Of a stretch of 27,708 nt of DNA, positions 9,173 to 19,597 are shown one piece after another. Source of the stretch: Jimgerdemannia flammicorona (taxonomy: Eukaryota > Mucoromycota > Endogonomycetes > Endogonales > Endogonaceae); the NCBI GenBank assembly GCA_003990745.1, contig RBNI01000704.1, positions 1 through 27,708 of the forward strand, in the 5' to 3' direction. A program made the position numbers and the translations under genes. Numbering within the stretch: the stretch's first letter is position 1; the number at the start of each line of letters is the position of its first letter. A model generated the notes under the pieces. That model saw nothing but the letters and a program-made list of their open reading frames with translations, was not told where the DNA came from and did not search any database.

Positions 9173-10095
9173 AATCTCAGACTTTAAGAAACTATCAGCC
9201 CACTGTATCAATGCACTAGAGGTCATAGTAGCCACAGAAGCTCAGTCTACTATCACTCTCAATAGTGATGAGATAGGAGAGTTCTGGAATTCTATCCTTG
9301 AGGACAATCCTGATCAATTCTTATAAAGATTGATCTCAGTATTCTAAGGCACCAGCATTTATATTAGATCTCTCCAAGACTCTACATTTGTCTCTTATTT
9401 TGTAAAAAAGAACCTTATAGATTAGAGAGCCCTGGATCTCCTTGCTTTCTCCACCACTGAATGAGATGACATCACCTATGATGATGTCATCAATGATGAT
9501 GTCATCTCACATGATATATGTGAAATATATAAAATGAACAAAATGTTCATAGATCTCATTTCCTTTGAGGATATCCTGACCTCTGGCAGTAATAAAGATG
9601 AAGCCTCCATGGTCCTGAACATTCTGCTCTAAGTTTTTAGTAATACTGAAATCTTCTGATATCCTTTTTCTGTATAACTGAATTCTACCAGTACTCTTTT
9701 CCTATACTACTAAAATCTACTAGTATTCTGAACTTATATAACTATTTATATAGATACTTGAATTTGTACTTATAATTGTAATTTTCTATATTCCAGTATT
9801 TTATTTAGTTATTGAAATTTATATTTAGCTTTATAACTTAGCAACTATTGAATTATATTTTGTATATATATCCCTCTTATTTTCTTTGAAATAAAGTCAG
9901 TTCCAGTTCACTTATACTCAATTCTATACAAGTAATCTAAGAGATAACAAAATAGTTTAAAGATAAGTTTGAGGACTATAAGACCTTGAGAAGGCACTCT
10001 AATAAGAACTTAATTATAATAAACTTGTGGTTAGTCTAAGAGATACACCTTGAAGAGAATCTGATATATTTAAAGAACTTACTGACCACTATGTG
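9173..10095 (+). repeat. LTR copy A, left-truncated
   Basis: Aligns with 24367-25250 (LTR B) over about 0.9 kb, including the end of the LTR-encoded ORF (both end NILL then stop; here TAA at 9630-9632), a TATA-like TATATATA at 9863-9870, the polyadenylation-type AATAAA at 9890-9895 and the right end (ccactatg against ccactaca). Relative to B it is shifted towards A/T. Its left part, about 0.6 kb of LTR, is missing. It is a relic of the same LTR family and probably not the partner LTR of element B, because the two are clearly diverged and the DNA between them holds an unrelated gene on the opposite strand. Confidence 0.7.
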
Positions 10096-10480
10096 ACAAT
10101 ATATATAAAAACCAACTACTTATCTATAGGGAATATTTTTAGCAATAGATGTAATATCATCTATCTCAGATATATATAATATCAGACTTTCTTAATATTA
10201 TAAAAGTATTCATAGGAGTATCAATGAGCTTATATTTACTTATATTGAAATATTTGAGTATATATTACTTGTAAGAGATATATAGTATATATATTCCTAT
10301 TATATATGGGAAATTCTACCTTCCTACTTAGCTGTTACTCACGCACCGCTGCCTCACCATTTTCTTTATTTTGCTAAAATGTCTTATAACAGCAAACTAT
10401 ATAACTATGCAGATTGAATTGAAGCCACAAAGAATTGCTATCTACTACATGTGAAGCATAACCACTATCCACTAAAAAAA
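10096..10480. other. AT-rich spacer, nothing recognised
   Basis: AT-rich sequence with many TATATA stretches between LTR copy A and the 3' end of the minus-strand Crinkler-like gene. It contains a candidate polyadenylation signal for that gene, listed separately. Confidence 0.6.
10365..10370 (-). promoter_or_regulatory. Candidate polyadenylation signal
   Basis: AATAAA on the minus strand about 170 bases past the stop codon of the Crinkler-like gene. It is the nearest such hexamer I noticed, but in AT-rich DNA it could be chance. Confidence 0.3.
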
Positions 10481-10539
10481 AAAATTGCATTCACTTTGAT
10501 TCGCTAAGTAAATGATGGCGAAATCCATCCTAAAAAAGT

Positions 10540-13500
10540 TCATTTCAAGAAATCACCGAAAAGTTTAGTCTTGAGCTCTTCGTAATCGACAAATGCTACG
10601 TCTCGATATCTTCTAACCAATTGAAGGTGGCGGGGAGAGCCAAGATTGCCTCGGATATAAACAATGCGGAAGTCCGGAACTGGTAGACCGTTTTGAGTAA
10701 CGACAAAGCGGCCATCGTTGATATCCGCCTTGTGTCCAGGACCAAACATTGCGTTTAGATATACTTCTATTTGATTTTGATTTGGGTCACTATTGTAGGG
10801 ACGAGTAAAGGCTTTGTTGATACTCGCGGAACCTTCGTTGCGTTTATCGAAAGTGCTGACAGACACTTGGATGAATATGCGTCCAACCATGAAATCGAAC
10901 CGCGGATAGCCTGCATAACCACGGACCAAGGATTGAGCATGCTCTGCTCCCGGAGTGAACTGATCCTTCTCAAGGCTAATAAAGTGCCGGAATCGGATAT
11001 GTACGTCCGTCGTCGGAGACCCATTCAGATCTGTTGCTTTGAACGGTATATCACGATATTTCACCAGCTGCTGGAATAAGATCTCTTCGAAGTTGTTGCC
11101 AGTAAGCCGACCATCTATAAGTGAGGTCACACTCACATCTCTGGGCAACGGAAACGTCGCATACACTTCCAAAAGAGCGTCCAATGCAGCTGGGCACAGA
11201 TACTTGTATTTCACGTAACTATATTCGTCTTTGAACCGATACACCAGGCCAGTGTCCAAGAATTTCCAGTCAAAGCTTATAGTATGTTCGATGTCCGACC
11301 ATCTCAGAAACATGTTCGAAAGAGCTCTGCGGTAATCCGTTTTGGAGCCGGCGTCAAGTGACTCGAAATAATTCCTTGCCGCCTTCAGAAAAGCATCACC
11401 TCGATCTTTGCGAAATGCTCTTAGCTTTTTATCAACGGTGGCTTCTGAAATATAGTTGCCGGTTGAGTCCTTCATATGCTTATCAAGATACATAAGTTCG
11501 CGCGGAACACAGTTGACGATTTTCTTCACCTTTGGTGCAATAGCTGGTCTTCCTAGGAAAGGGTGAAGTCGAAGCAAGCTGTCGAAGGTATTTTCGGGTA
11601 GAGGACCAACAAATTCAACCCAGTCGTTCATGCCATTCACCAGGTGCTTCCTCTCAAACTTTGCATGCGCCGTACCGGTTAGGACTACACGTGCCCCTGA
11701 AGCATCCTCTCTCCAAGCGGTAAGATTCATCAAGGGTCTCAAGACGGGAAGCCGTTCGGGTGCAGGAGGATCAGAGTTAAACAGAACACCATGCTCATCG
11801 ACGACTAGGAGAGTTTTGCGGCTTTTTTGTAGGAGCAAATTACCAAAGATGGCATAAGCACAAGACACCACGAGAGGCGTACCTTTCGTTCTATTACCAA
11901 TCAGTTCCCTGAACTCAGCGGCAGTCAAAATGTCTCTGTTGATTGACAAAAACAATTGGCAAATCCTTATTGACGAAGTCACCTCATCACGGTCAATGTC
12001 GGCCGCATCGGAGATATAGAGCACTGGCCAATTTTCAGCGTATGCCTTAGCAGCGAGAAAGAGTGCAAGGTATGACTTGCCAACGCCCATCGGACCTGAG
12101 AGGACGCGTTTGATGGAGCGGGGTCCGATTCTCAGATGCAGCGGCAGCTGTTGTTGTTGTTGTTGCTGATCTGCCGAAAGCATCCGCCACATATCAATCA
12201 TTTGTTGAGTAATAAAGAATGTTCTTCCTTGATAACCCTCTTTAAAGTGTTTGGGGTCTTGACCAAGGCTTGGCATGACAATGGATTGGCCGGCGTCAAC
12301 ATTCCGCAAGGCGTCTAAGAATTTGGCGCGCGGTTCAGGTACGAATTCGTTGTTGTTGAGCATGGCAATTATTTGGGATGGTAAATCCACATGTTGGCCA
12401 TCAGCAGCTGTGTATGATTGCCAACCCTCTTCTTCTGAGCGAGGTCTTTTCGTCGAAGATCGTTCTGCAAATATTGAAAGAGAAGCAGGTGATGTTTGTG
12501 AGCATGCGCGCCAAATAGGAGGTCGAGTATATATAGAGGTAAGGTAGCGGTTAAGAAATTAAAAGCAATAAGCAGTTGCAGCAATATTAGACGGAAGTCG
12601 AATGCATGATCGAGTGTGGATGGTTGATAAATGAACAGCACAATGGATGAAGGGATGTTGGAGAGTAGATGAGTGAGGAACGAAGGTGAAGGGAGATTAA
12701 CGGATGAATGCGATGGTAAAAATAGAAGAGTGGCAAGAAAATATGAAGAAAAGCAAGGAAAGTAACATATTTTTTCGGAAGTTTGAAACCACTCCAATGA
12801 TGCAGGTAATTGACACCATGAACATGAAAGAGTTAAAGGAAATTGTTACTCACCAGCTACGGGTGGGGAAGAGAGGAATGGAAAATCGGATGAGCAGGTG
12901 TTCATTGGAAAAAAAAATAAAATAAATAAAAGAGTGAATGGTCAAGGAACGAATGGATTCCTAAATATGCAACAAGAGAATGGAATGGATTTTTTACGCG
13001 AAACTGTTGATTGAAAGAAATAACTGCTTACCTGGATATTCTGGTCGTTAGAGTAATTGTTGGGTCGAGAGACGGATGGACCCGAGGGTAGATGGGTATA
13101 CATTAAGTTGGATGATATGATCAAATAAAAGCATAGCCAAGTGAGTTATCGACGATGAGAGAGGCAATTGTAATAAATATGACATGATCTTGGATTTGGC
13201 AAATTTAGAGCGAGTGGCAAGAAACGAAATAGCGGCGAGAGTAGTGTTATTGTTGTATTACTAACCGGTGACAGGCGGCTGGACGACAACATGAATGTAC
13301 TTTTTAGCGGGTTCCGGAAAAACATCAAAAGTATCATCTGAAGGGTCCAGCTCTCGAATACCCTTCTCGTCGTTATTTTCGAGCACAAGGCTAGCAAGAA
13401 CGGCGTCAGTGTTATCGTCGATTGGAATGGAAACGCTCCAGAGCGTGAGATCCCTTGCATCGAAAGCGCCCAATTTAGATTCATTCTCTGCTTTGATTTT

Positions 13501-13605
13501 TTGTTGGAGGTCCGAAACGAAGTCATTCCCAATCCTGACCGTAAAGACTTTTTTCCTAGATTCGCCATGGATAAGGCAGAAGAGGGTAATGACCTTCTCC
13601 TCCAT
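10540..13605 (-). CDS. Crinkler-like effector: Ubl-like header, P-loop NTPase, REase-like domain
   Basis: Two exons, 13605-13266 and 12464-10540, joined by an 801-nt GTTAGT...TTGCAG intron (phase 1 on both sides), give 754 residues. ATG 13605 is the only in-frame ATG before the header. Residues ~5-111 match the Crinkler header: LFCLIHGES (8-16), DARDLTLW (49-56) and closing IHVVVQPP (104-111). A charged linker with KRPRSEEE follows. The P-loop NTPase has Walker A GPMGVGKS (237-244), Walker B LLVVDEH (332-338) and LTGTAH (~376-380), with polyQ at ~213-219. The C-terminal region carries the Crinkler restriction-nuclease-like pattern: FEE (572-574), FDF with D637, then IQVS (645-648), where Q-x-S stands in place of the canonical E-x-K. 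Known Crinklers are host-directed or inter-organism conflict proteins, often nuclear; activity here is inferred only. No signal peptide is visible. The gene has no premature stop, unlike the transposons around it, and is GC-richer than they are. Confidence 0.85.
12465..13265 (-). other. Long (801-nt) intron at the header/effector junction
   Basis: The donor GTTAGT follows two residues after the end of the Ubl-like header. The acceptor follows a pyrimidine-rich ctttcaatatttgcag. At 801 nt it is roughly ten times the other introns in the window (54-97 nt). The + strand of the interval is rich in GAATGGATG-like text. Overlapping ORFs in it (for example 12369-12797 minus, 12704-12925 plus) look like shadows. 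An unrecognised small exon or an old insertion inside it cannot be excluded. Confidence 0.6.
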
Positions 13606-14044
13606 CGGAGTATCTGTAATTAAAAAGCACTGCTCAGTATGTTGTGCAAAGGAAGAACCGTCTATGACCACGCGAACTGCTTCTACGTTCGTTGAAATAG
13701 GAAGTGCGAAAAAGCAGATTTTTTTTTTTTTTCGGAATTTGTGTACCCGCGACTAAACTACAGTTCATACCTATCAGTCATTTTCTTCCTTCCTGTAGTG
13801 TTTTGTTTGAAGGGCCTTTTGCTGGAATTTGTCGCTTTTCGTTGTCGCATTGTAGACATTTGAGTGATTTCGGACGTACAGAACGAAGGAAAGGGGTGTC
13901 ATTGTTTACATGAGTGGCACAGGGATTCCCACATCGGGCGTAATACAAACCTTAATAGACTCCTTGCTCGAAAAGCCTTTTGGTCGAGAAGTAGTAACGG
14001 GAAATAATAGGTTAAAGGATGGATGGATGGATGGAAAGGCGACT
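13606..14044. other. Upstream region of the Crinkler-like gene
   Basis: Contains the 5' flank of the minus-strand gene, a T run at 13721-13732 (A-rich on the coding strand) and a short GGAT microsatellite (about 14016-14035). An acceptor-like TTAATTACAG lies 9 bases upstream of the ATG on the coding strand, so a 5'-UTR intron is possible. No convincing TATA box or other gene is seen. Confidence 0.4.
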
Positions 14045-14320
14045 TCAGTAAGTCCTGATTTTACTAGAACTCGGATTTCGTAATGCATCAGTCTCATCAA
14101 TTCCTAGCCCAAGTGACGTAATTTCAGCTGACGGAAAAATCGCTTCCCCTGAACATTTTATTTTACAATGACTAGTGGTATGCAGAGCGTCCGTGGAATT
14201 ATTAACGAGTTGGGCCCCCACTAGAACACCAAAACGTATAACGCTATCGCTACCGCCATCCACGCAATCAGTATACAGTTGACGGTGGGGTCGCCAAATC
14301 GAAATAGCCAGGAGAAACAT
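14045..14320 (-). pseudogene. Possible RNase H domain remnant of a retroelement
   Basis: An open frame of 91 codons whose order of motifs suggests a type I RNase H domain of a LINE-type polymerase: LYTD near the start (first acidic residue), a Gly-containing strand (FGVLVG), and FPSAEITSLGLGID about 40 residues later (the SAE acidic residue plus helix). The third acidic motif is not seen before the frame closes. It is cut at its 5' end by the small TIR element, suggesting that element inserted into or beside it. Recognition is by pattern only and the call is tentative. Confidence 0.3.
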
Positions 14321-14697
14321 AGGACATCCCTATATACTTTTACTCTTTATATTTTCGTTTTTTCCTTGATTCTTCAGAAGTTTCTGGTAATTCTTGCTTC
14401 CTAGAATTTAATTTTTGGCTTCCAGAAATATCTTGATAAGCGATACTTATGCTTCTATTAGAATCATTAGAATTGATGTATAATTGTTGGTAAATTTCGT
14501 AGATAATTCTCTCCTTATCCAAATATTCTTGAATAGCTTTAGTGTCGGATATTTTAAAAACATAAGGAGCAATTTTCTTGCCTTGCACTTGTTTCAAAAT
14601 GCTTCTGATAGTACTATAGTTTTTCGGTTCCATAGTGGACTTGATGTAAACTAGTTTCATATGTTTAATGTATTTTTATATAGGGATAGTCCTATAT
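14319..14697. mobile_element. Small TIR element (~375 bp) with an internal ORF
   Basis: The left end reads TAGGACATCCCTATATA (from 14320) and the right end, reverse-complemented, reads TAGGACTATCCCTATATA (from 14696). These are terminal inverted repeats differing by one inserted base. Both ends begin with TA outside GGAC, as expected if TA was the duplicated target (Tc1/mariner or Stowaway style). The interior is almost completely filled by a 106-codon minus-strand ORF. No transposase motif is recognised, so this is best viewed as a non-autonomous element. Confidence 0.55.
14340..14660 (-). CDS. Intact 106-aa ORF inside the TIR element
   Basis: ATG at 14660 to TAA at 14340-14342. The start lies about 20 bases inside the right inverted repeat and the stop abuts the left one. 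The product begins MKLVYIKSTMEPKNYSTI, has a predicted helical middle (KAIQEYLDKERIIYEIYQQL) and ends with a basic SRKKRKYKE tail that could be a nuclear localisation signal. No family is recognised. It shows none of the TAG/TGA decay seen in the transposons to its right, which hints at recent insertion or function. Expression is unknown, and an ORF this short in AT-rich DNA could still be chance. Confidence 0.4.
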   Translation of the reverse strand: MKLVYIKSTMEPKNYSTIRSILKQVQGKKIAPYVFKISDTKAIQEYLDKERIIYEIYQQLYINSNDSNRSISIAYQDISGSQKLNSRKQELPETSEESRKKRKYKE

Positions 14698-14753
14698 ATT
14701 CTTTAATATGCTATGTGGAAGAAATTTAACAAAATCAGACAAACTGTATATAA

Positions 14754-14776
14754 AATATATATATATATATATATAT
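14754..14776. repeat. (AT)n microsatellite
   Basis: An uninterrupted AT dinucleotide run just before the transposase pseudogene. It may mark the element's edge or its insertion site. Confidence 0.85.
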
Positions 14777-16538
14777 GGTAGATGACAGAATTATGAATGA
14801 ATATGAAAAGGCTCTCCATTTCTTGGAAGTAGGATGTGGTTGTGGTTGCTCAACTAGGCTGCCCAAAGAAGAATTTACTGAATTGTGAGAAGACTTTCAA
14901 GCTCTTACCAAACCCAAACAAGATATTTTCTTAATGGCCCAACTCAGATCTATGGATGGGGGAGTGATCAGTACTAGTTGATGTCTTAAGAACAAGACTC
15001 ATATCAATAAGAGAATCATCTATTGCTAGAATTATAACACACCTCTTTGCCAAAAGACCTACCTTAATTTGCTCAGTATTGGCCACAATTATTTTGAAAA
15101 TATCTGAAACCATTTGCTCAAGAATGGTCTTCTACCATGGGTCCATGGTAATGTAAAAAGAATGCCACAGTGAAAAACCAGGATAGTCATCAATATTGAT
15201 ATGGCTACCATGGTTAAAAATTTTTTGCTAAATTATGCTGAAGTTCATAGCTTACTCAGCTCAGTCAGAAATATTAATTACATTACCCAATCTATTATCT
15301 TTCTACCAGCAGAAATGAGCTACAGGTCTGTTTACCATGACTTTTTGACTGGTCTAGAAGAAGATAGTAAATTGCATGCTCTCAAATATGATACATTTTG
15401 TAAATTATAGTATTAGCTTACTCCATATATTCAAGTCATAAGTCTCCAAACTGACCTATGTGATACTTATCAACAGTTGTAGAATGACTTACAATTTAAA
15501 GCCTATAAAGAGGAAGAGGCCCAAGACCTATTAAAGAAATATAAAGAGCATCTAGCCAAAGCCAAGTTAGAGTGAAACTATTATAACAAAAATACTAAGT
15601 TGGTAGAAGAACATAGAAAGCTCATCGACCAAAACTATTCAATGGGTAGAGGCAAGATATCCTACTACAGTATTGATGCAGTTGCCCACTACAGTTATAA
15701 CTGAGCTCAAAATGTCCATATGCCTTATTCAGATCAATAGATTGATAAAGTGTATTATCTTAGTACTTGTAAAGTGCACCTATTTGGTATTCAAGATGAA
15801 GTAGTGCATGAGCAAATTAATTATATGTTAGATGAGAGTGAACTGCTTGGGAAGGGTCTAAATGATACACTTAGTCTAGTCTTTGATAGAATTAAGCAAT
15901 TGAATAGAGGTGAAAAATATTTAAAGGTTACTTGTGACAATGCAGGCAGATAAAACAAAAACAATACCACTCTTTGGTTTTACCTGTATCTGGTAATTGC
16001 TGGTTATTATGAAAGTATTAAATTGAACTTTATGATTCTAGGCCATACTAAATTCAAATGTGATGGTAGTTTTGATCTGATCAAAAGACTCTATCGCAAA
16101 ACCACAGTAGATTGTATTGATCACATTATAGATGTAGTGAAAAGGTCTAGTATTATCAGACTAAATAAAGCTTGGCATTATAATAGTAATGAAGGTTTTC
16201 AATATTATGATATTTTAAGTTGTTTGGCAGCCTATTTCAAGAAATTGCCAAGCATGCAAAAGTTTCAACATTCTCTTTTTACTAGTTCTGAGCCTGGTGT
16301 GGTCAAAGCCCAAGAAGTCACTAATAGTCCTTTCAAGGAATTCAAACTGTTAAAAATAAGCAAATCAGAGGTTTCAACAGTTATAGGAAAAATCAAAGCC
16401 CTGTCATTTCCAGTGCTGGTGCCCCCTCTTATGGAATTGAAACATCAGGAATATCTTTATCACAATATTTGCCCATTTGTCCAGGATGAATTTAAGGATA
16501 CTACTTGTCTAAGGCCAATCTATTCTGACAATGAGTAA
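14775..16538 (+). pseudogene. DDE-type transposase-like pseudogene
   Basis: A single frame of about 588 codons runs from ATG 14775 to 16538, broken only by in-frame stops (for example TGA at 14886, TAG and TGA at 15000-15180, TAA at 15951) and apparently no frameshifts. Landmarks are a Cys-rich GCGCGCSTRLPKEEF near the start, EMSYRSVYHDFL, a core CDNAGRxNKNNTTLWFYLYL (D at 15936) and GHTKFKCDGSFDLIKRLYR (D at 16062), and a charged C-terminus ending YSDNE. The core has the arrangement of the DUF7869-type DDE nuclease found in many eukaryotic transposons; similar proteins are recalled from arbuscular mycorrhizal fungi. Most stops fit TGG to TGA/TAG or CAG/CAA to TAG/TAA. No terminal repeats were found. 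It is inactive as it stands. Confidence 0.6.
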
Positions 16539-16708
16539 TATTTAGAACAAAATTAATCACCTCTATTACCTTGTCACTCTTCTTTTGTCCTTTCTGCCAT
16601 CAAGTTTTAATCCTTTGACAAATATTGCTAGCTTTTTCTGCATTTAAAGTGAAAGGATACTAAAATAATTTATATAACAATATATAAGAATAAATGTAAT
16701 AAAAAACC

Positions 16709-17452
16709 ATGGTAAACAATATACTAAATAAACTCCAAGAGAGAAATAAAATTCTAGCAGAAGAAAATGAAGTACTAAAAAAAAGATTTGATATTATGAA
16801 AATGAACAATTTAACCAAATAGGAAATAAGAGAGATTATTGGTAGTTTAAACTCGAATCCAGATAAAGGACACATAAAAGCAATTAAAGATTATTTTGAA
16901 TTTCACCCTCATGAATTACAGCATTTAGGAGACAAAGGGTTTAGAAAAAGTTTTGTTCTTCATATTTACATACATCAATATGCAATGTCTTGATGAGTAA
17001 AAGCTAATGAAGAAGTTAAAAGTTTACAAAATGAGAAGAATAAACTAGTTGAAAAAAATAAGCAATTAGAAGAAAAGAATACTATTTTAGAAAAGAATGT
17101 TATTGATTTAGAAGTGGAACAAAAGAATCTGAAAAGAGCAGTAGAATTAGAACAAAAAAATTATTTGGAATTTGTTGATATATCTGAAGAATAGCATGAA
17201 CAAAGGGTGTTTGAAATGAACATGATAAAGGATGGTTTTATAACAGACTTGAGATTGAAAGTACAGGAATTAGAAAAGGTTTTAGTAGCCAAGGATGAGA
17301 AGCTAGTTGAATTAACTAAACTAAGTGAGCCTAAATCTAAAAAATTTTATCAAATTAGAAAGTTAATAAATACAACAAAAGAAAAAGCTCATGCATTTAA
17401 GAAAAAGGTTCAAGAGAAGTTCCATGCTTATATTCTACAAAAGAATAAATAA
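16709..17452 (+). pseudogene. Coiled-coil protein pseudogene
   Basis: One frame from ATG 16709 to TAA 17450-17452 (248 codons) interrupted by four stops (one after NNLTK, two adjacent after IHQYAMS, one after VDISEE). The product is dominated by K/E/N/L heptads (LQERNKILAEENEVLKKRF; NEKNKLVEKNKQLEEKN), typical of a long parallel coiled coil, with a basic C-terminus (KEKAHAFKKKVQEKFHAY). I do not recognise the family. It ends about 55 bases before the truncated gag of the Gypsy element and is in a different frame, so it could be a separate gene, an accessory ORF, or N-terminal gag of another element. Confidence 0.45.
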
Positions 17453-17512
17453 TTTATGAAATTAGAATATAGAGTTCTTGAAGTAACAGAAGGAGATAAG
17501 TATAGTCTACCT

Positions 17513-18960
17513 CAGCTGCACTGACCCTTGATCAGAAAGTGGTCTTTGTACAGAGATATTGGACTGCCAGACACTCTGCTGAACACTCAATAGAGAAAAT
17601 AACTGGCATCAAAATGGAGCCATCAAAGTCAACTAGTATCATACCTGCTACAGTTGTGAACAGACAACCAATCCCACCTACCCCCAAGACAGCCAAAGCT
17701 GACCCAGTGGAAGAACTTGCCAAGCAGTTTGCCAAGATGACTACACACCTTGGTAATATTGTTAGAGAAGTCTGAAGTGCTAATAGGAGACCAGTGCAGA
17801 GATTTGCAGCTACTACAGAAGAATGCAATATCACATGCTTCAGATGTGGAGAAGAAGGTCACTATGTAAAAAATTATATGACCGAAATAAGATGCAAAGC
17901 CCAACCAAGCAATGCTAGCAGAACCAGAGAACAAACCAATGCAGTAGTCATTGAGGATATTAGTGACACTAATGATGAAGAATACTATGAAGAGCTTGAA
18001 TTCTACCCTGCTACTGAAGGTACCAGAACCTAGTCCAAGCCCTATGACAAGAAGAGCAACAGCAAGCCAGTTGGAAGACCAAAGAAGACCCCAGCTATCA
18101 CTATTCAAAGCAAGACTCAACCCAAAGAGATTGATCAAGATATGGAGTTAGATGAAGCTGCTCACCAAATTATTGAAGGCACTATTCCAGTCTCAGGAGA
18201 AAGTGAGAGCAAGAAGGAACAGAAGCTGTACAAGACCAAGATCCACTAGTATAATATCTACAAGGACCTCAAGGAACAGAAGGTCAATACCACTTTTGGA
18301 CAGCTAGCCAAAGTCCCTGCCTTCAGACAGCAGTTGAGAGTAGGACTTGCAACTATTGCCAAGAATCAAGAGTATAAGATTGTAGAAGCTCATAATACAC
18401 AGGAAGAATCTGAAAACTCAGGTAAAGAATCCGAAGACCAGTGCAATATATCAGCCTATACCCCATGTCAGATTGAAGACTGTATCTTTGATACCATAAT
18501 TGATACTAGTGCTGGAGGATGTCTCATGAGCAAGAAGGCAATTGACTGCCTAGGCTGAAACATTGAAGAGTCCACCAAGATAGTCTATGTTACAGCAGAT
18601 GATATATAAGCTATCCCCCTTGGCAAAATCTGAGAAGTCCCCATTAAGATAGAAGGAGCTACCATCCTAATAGATGTGATCATTACAAGTGCCACTAACT
18701 ATGACATCCTCATTGGCAACCAATGGCTTCACAAGGCCAAGGCCATCATTGACCTCAATGCCCAGAAGATGCAGATCAACTATAGAGGAAGAAAGGTATG
18801 AGTCTCTATCAATGTCCACAAGGGAGTCCTACCAGATATGGAGGAAGGAGATAAAGAGGACACAGAGATCTTCATGCACTTAGTGAATAAGAACAAGAAC
18901 GAGAACAAGACACCCAAGCTCACAGATGAGCAGTGGTACAACAAGATTATTGATGGCTAT
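17513..18960 (+). pseudogene. Gag C-terminus and aspartic protease (pseudogene)
   Basis: Frame 1 codes for the end of gag, with a CCHC zinc knuckle at 17836-17877 (CFRCGEEGHYVKN followed by Tyr where the last Cys belongs; TGT to TAT is a G-to-A change). A linker follows, then a retropepsin-like protease with IIDTSAGG (catalytic DTS/AG at 18502) and the later YDILIGNQWLHKAKAIIDL motif. In-frame stops occur at, for example, 17773, 18031, 18247, 18556 and 18799. Near 18960 the coding frame moves back one base into the dUTPase-pol frame, either by mutation or as a relic of programmed frameshifting; I cannot distinguish these. Confidence 0.75.
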
Positions 18961-19205
18961 GCCCCTCAAGGAAGATGCCCTCAGATACTAGGATATACTG
19001 CTCTGAACACCTGAATGACTGCTGGTCCTATATCAGTGAAGTCAGGAAAATCCACCAATAGAAATATAAGCAAGAAGCCGCTGAAGCAAAAAGGAAAGCT
19101 GAAGAAGATGACCAGCCCCTAGAGCTTCAGGCTAACAGTGACGATGAGGAGGAATAAGAATCAGACATCACCCTCAAGGTCAAGAAGTTTCACCCTGAAG
19201 CCAGG

Positions 19206-19597
19206 ATCCCAGAATACAAGACTGAAGGAGCCATAGGAATGAATCTTGCCAGCATTCAAGATGCTACCCTTGAACCACAGACCACCACCCTACTTGGTAC
19301 TGGAATTGGAGTCAAGCTGCCAGAGAACCATGCTGGAATTATCAAGACCAGAAGCAGTTTGGCCAAAAGCAAAATCTCAGTTGAAGGAGGAGTAATTGAC
19401 CCCAATTACACTGGTGAGATCTTCCTCATAGTCAGAAATTACAACCACACCACCCTCTTCGAAGTCAAGAAGTATGACAGGATTGGCCAGATGCTGATCC
19501 ACGAAATCAAGAAGCCCAAGATCATAGAAGCCATCGAACTCATTAAGACCAAGAGAGGAGAATAAGGCTTTAGATCTACTGGAAGAGGAGCCTATAC
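19206..19597 (+). pseudogene. dUTPase domain of the Gypsy element (pseudogene)
   Basis: Between protease and RT lies a domain with the trimeric dUTPase motifs in order: LPENHAGIIKTRSSLAKSKI (motif 2, RSS), VEGGVIDPNYTGEI (motif 3, catalytic Asp retained), YDRIGQMLI (motif 4), and motif 5 RG-x-GFRSTG. Motif 5 is broken by TAA for a probable CAA, and its usual GFGSTG glycine is Arg. dUTPase hydrolyses dUTP to dUMP and limits uracil incorporation during reverse transcription. Domain-bearing Gypsy elements are known from some fungi, but most Gypsy elements lack it. Confidence 0.8.

Noticed and set aside
12369..12797. Minus-strand ORF of 142 codons overlapping the Crinkler-like gene
   Set aside because: It is in another frame from the NTPase exon and mostly inside the proposed intron; its hydrophobic text is that of pyrimidine-rich sequence.
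13146..13568. Second minus-strand ORF over the Crinkler header
   Set aside because: Out-of-frame shadow of the header exon, whose Crinkler motifs are in the 13605-13266 frame.
17629..18138. Minus-strand ORF of 169 codons with hydrophobic runs
   Set aside because: Antisense of gag including the zinc knuckle; the apparent membrane segments are a by-product.
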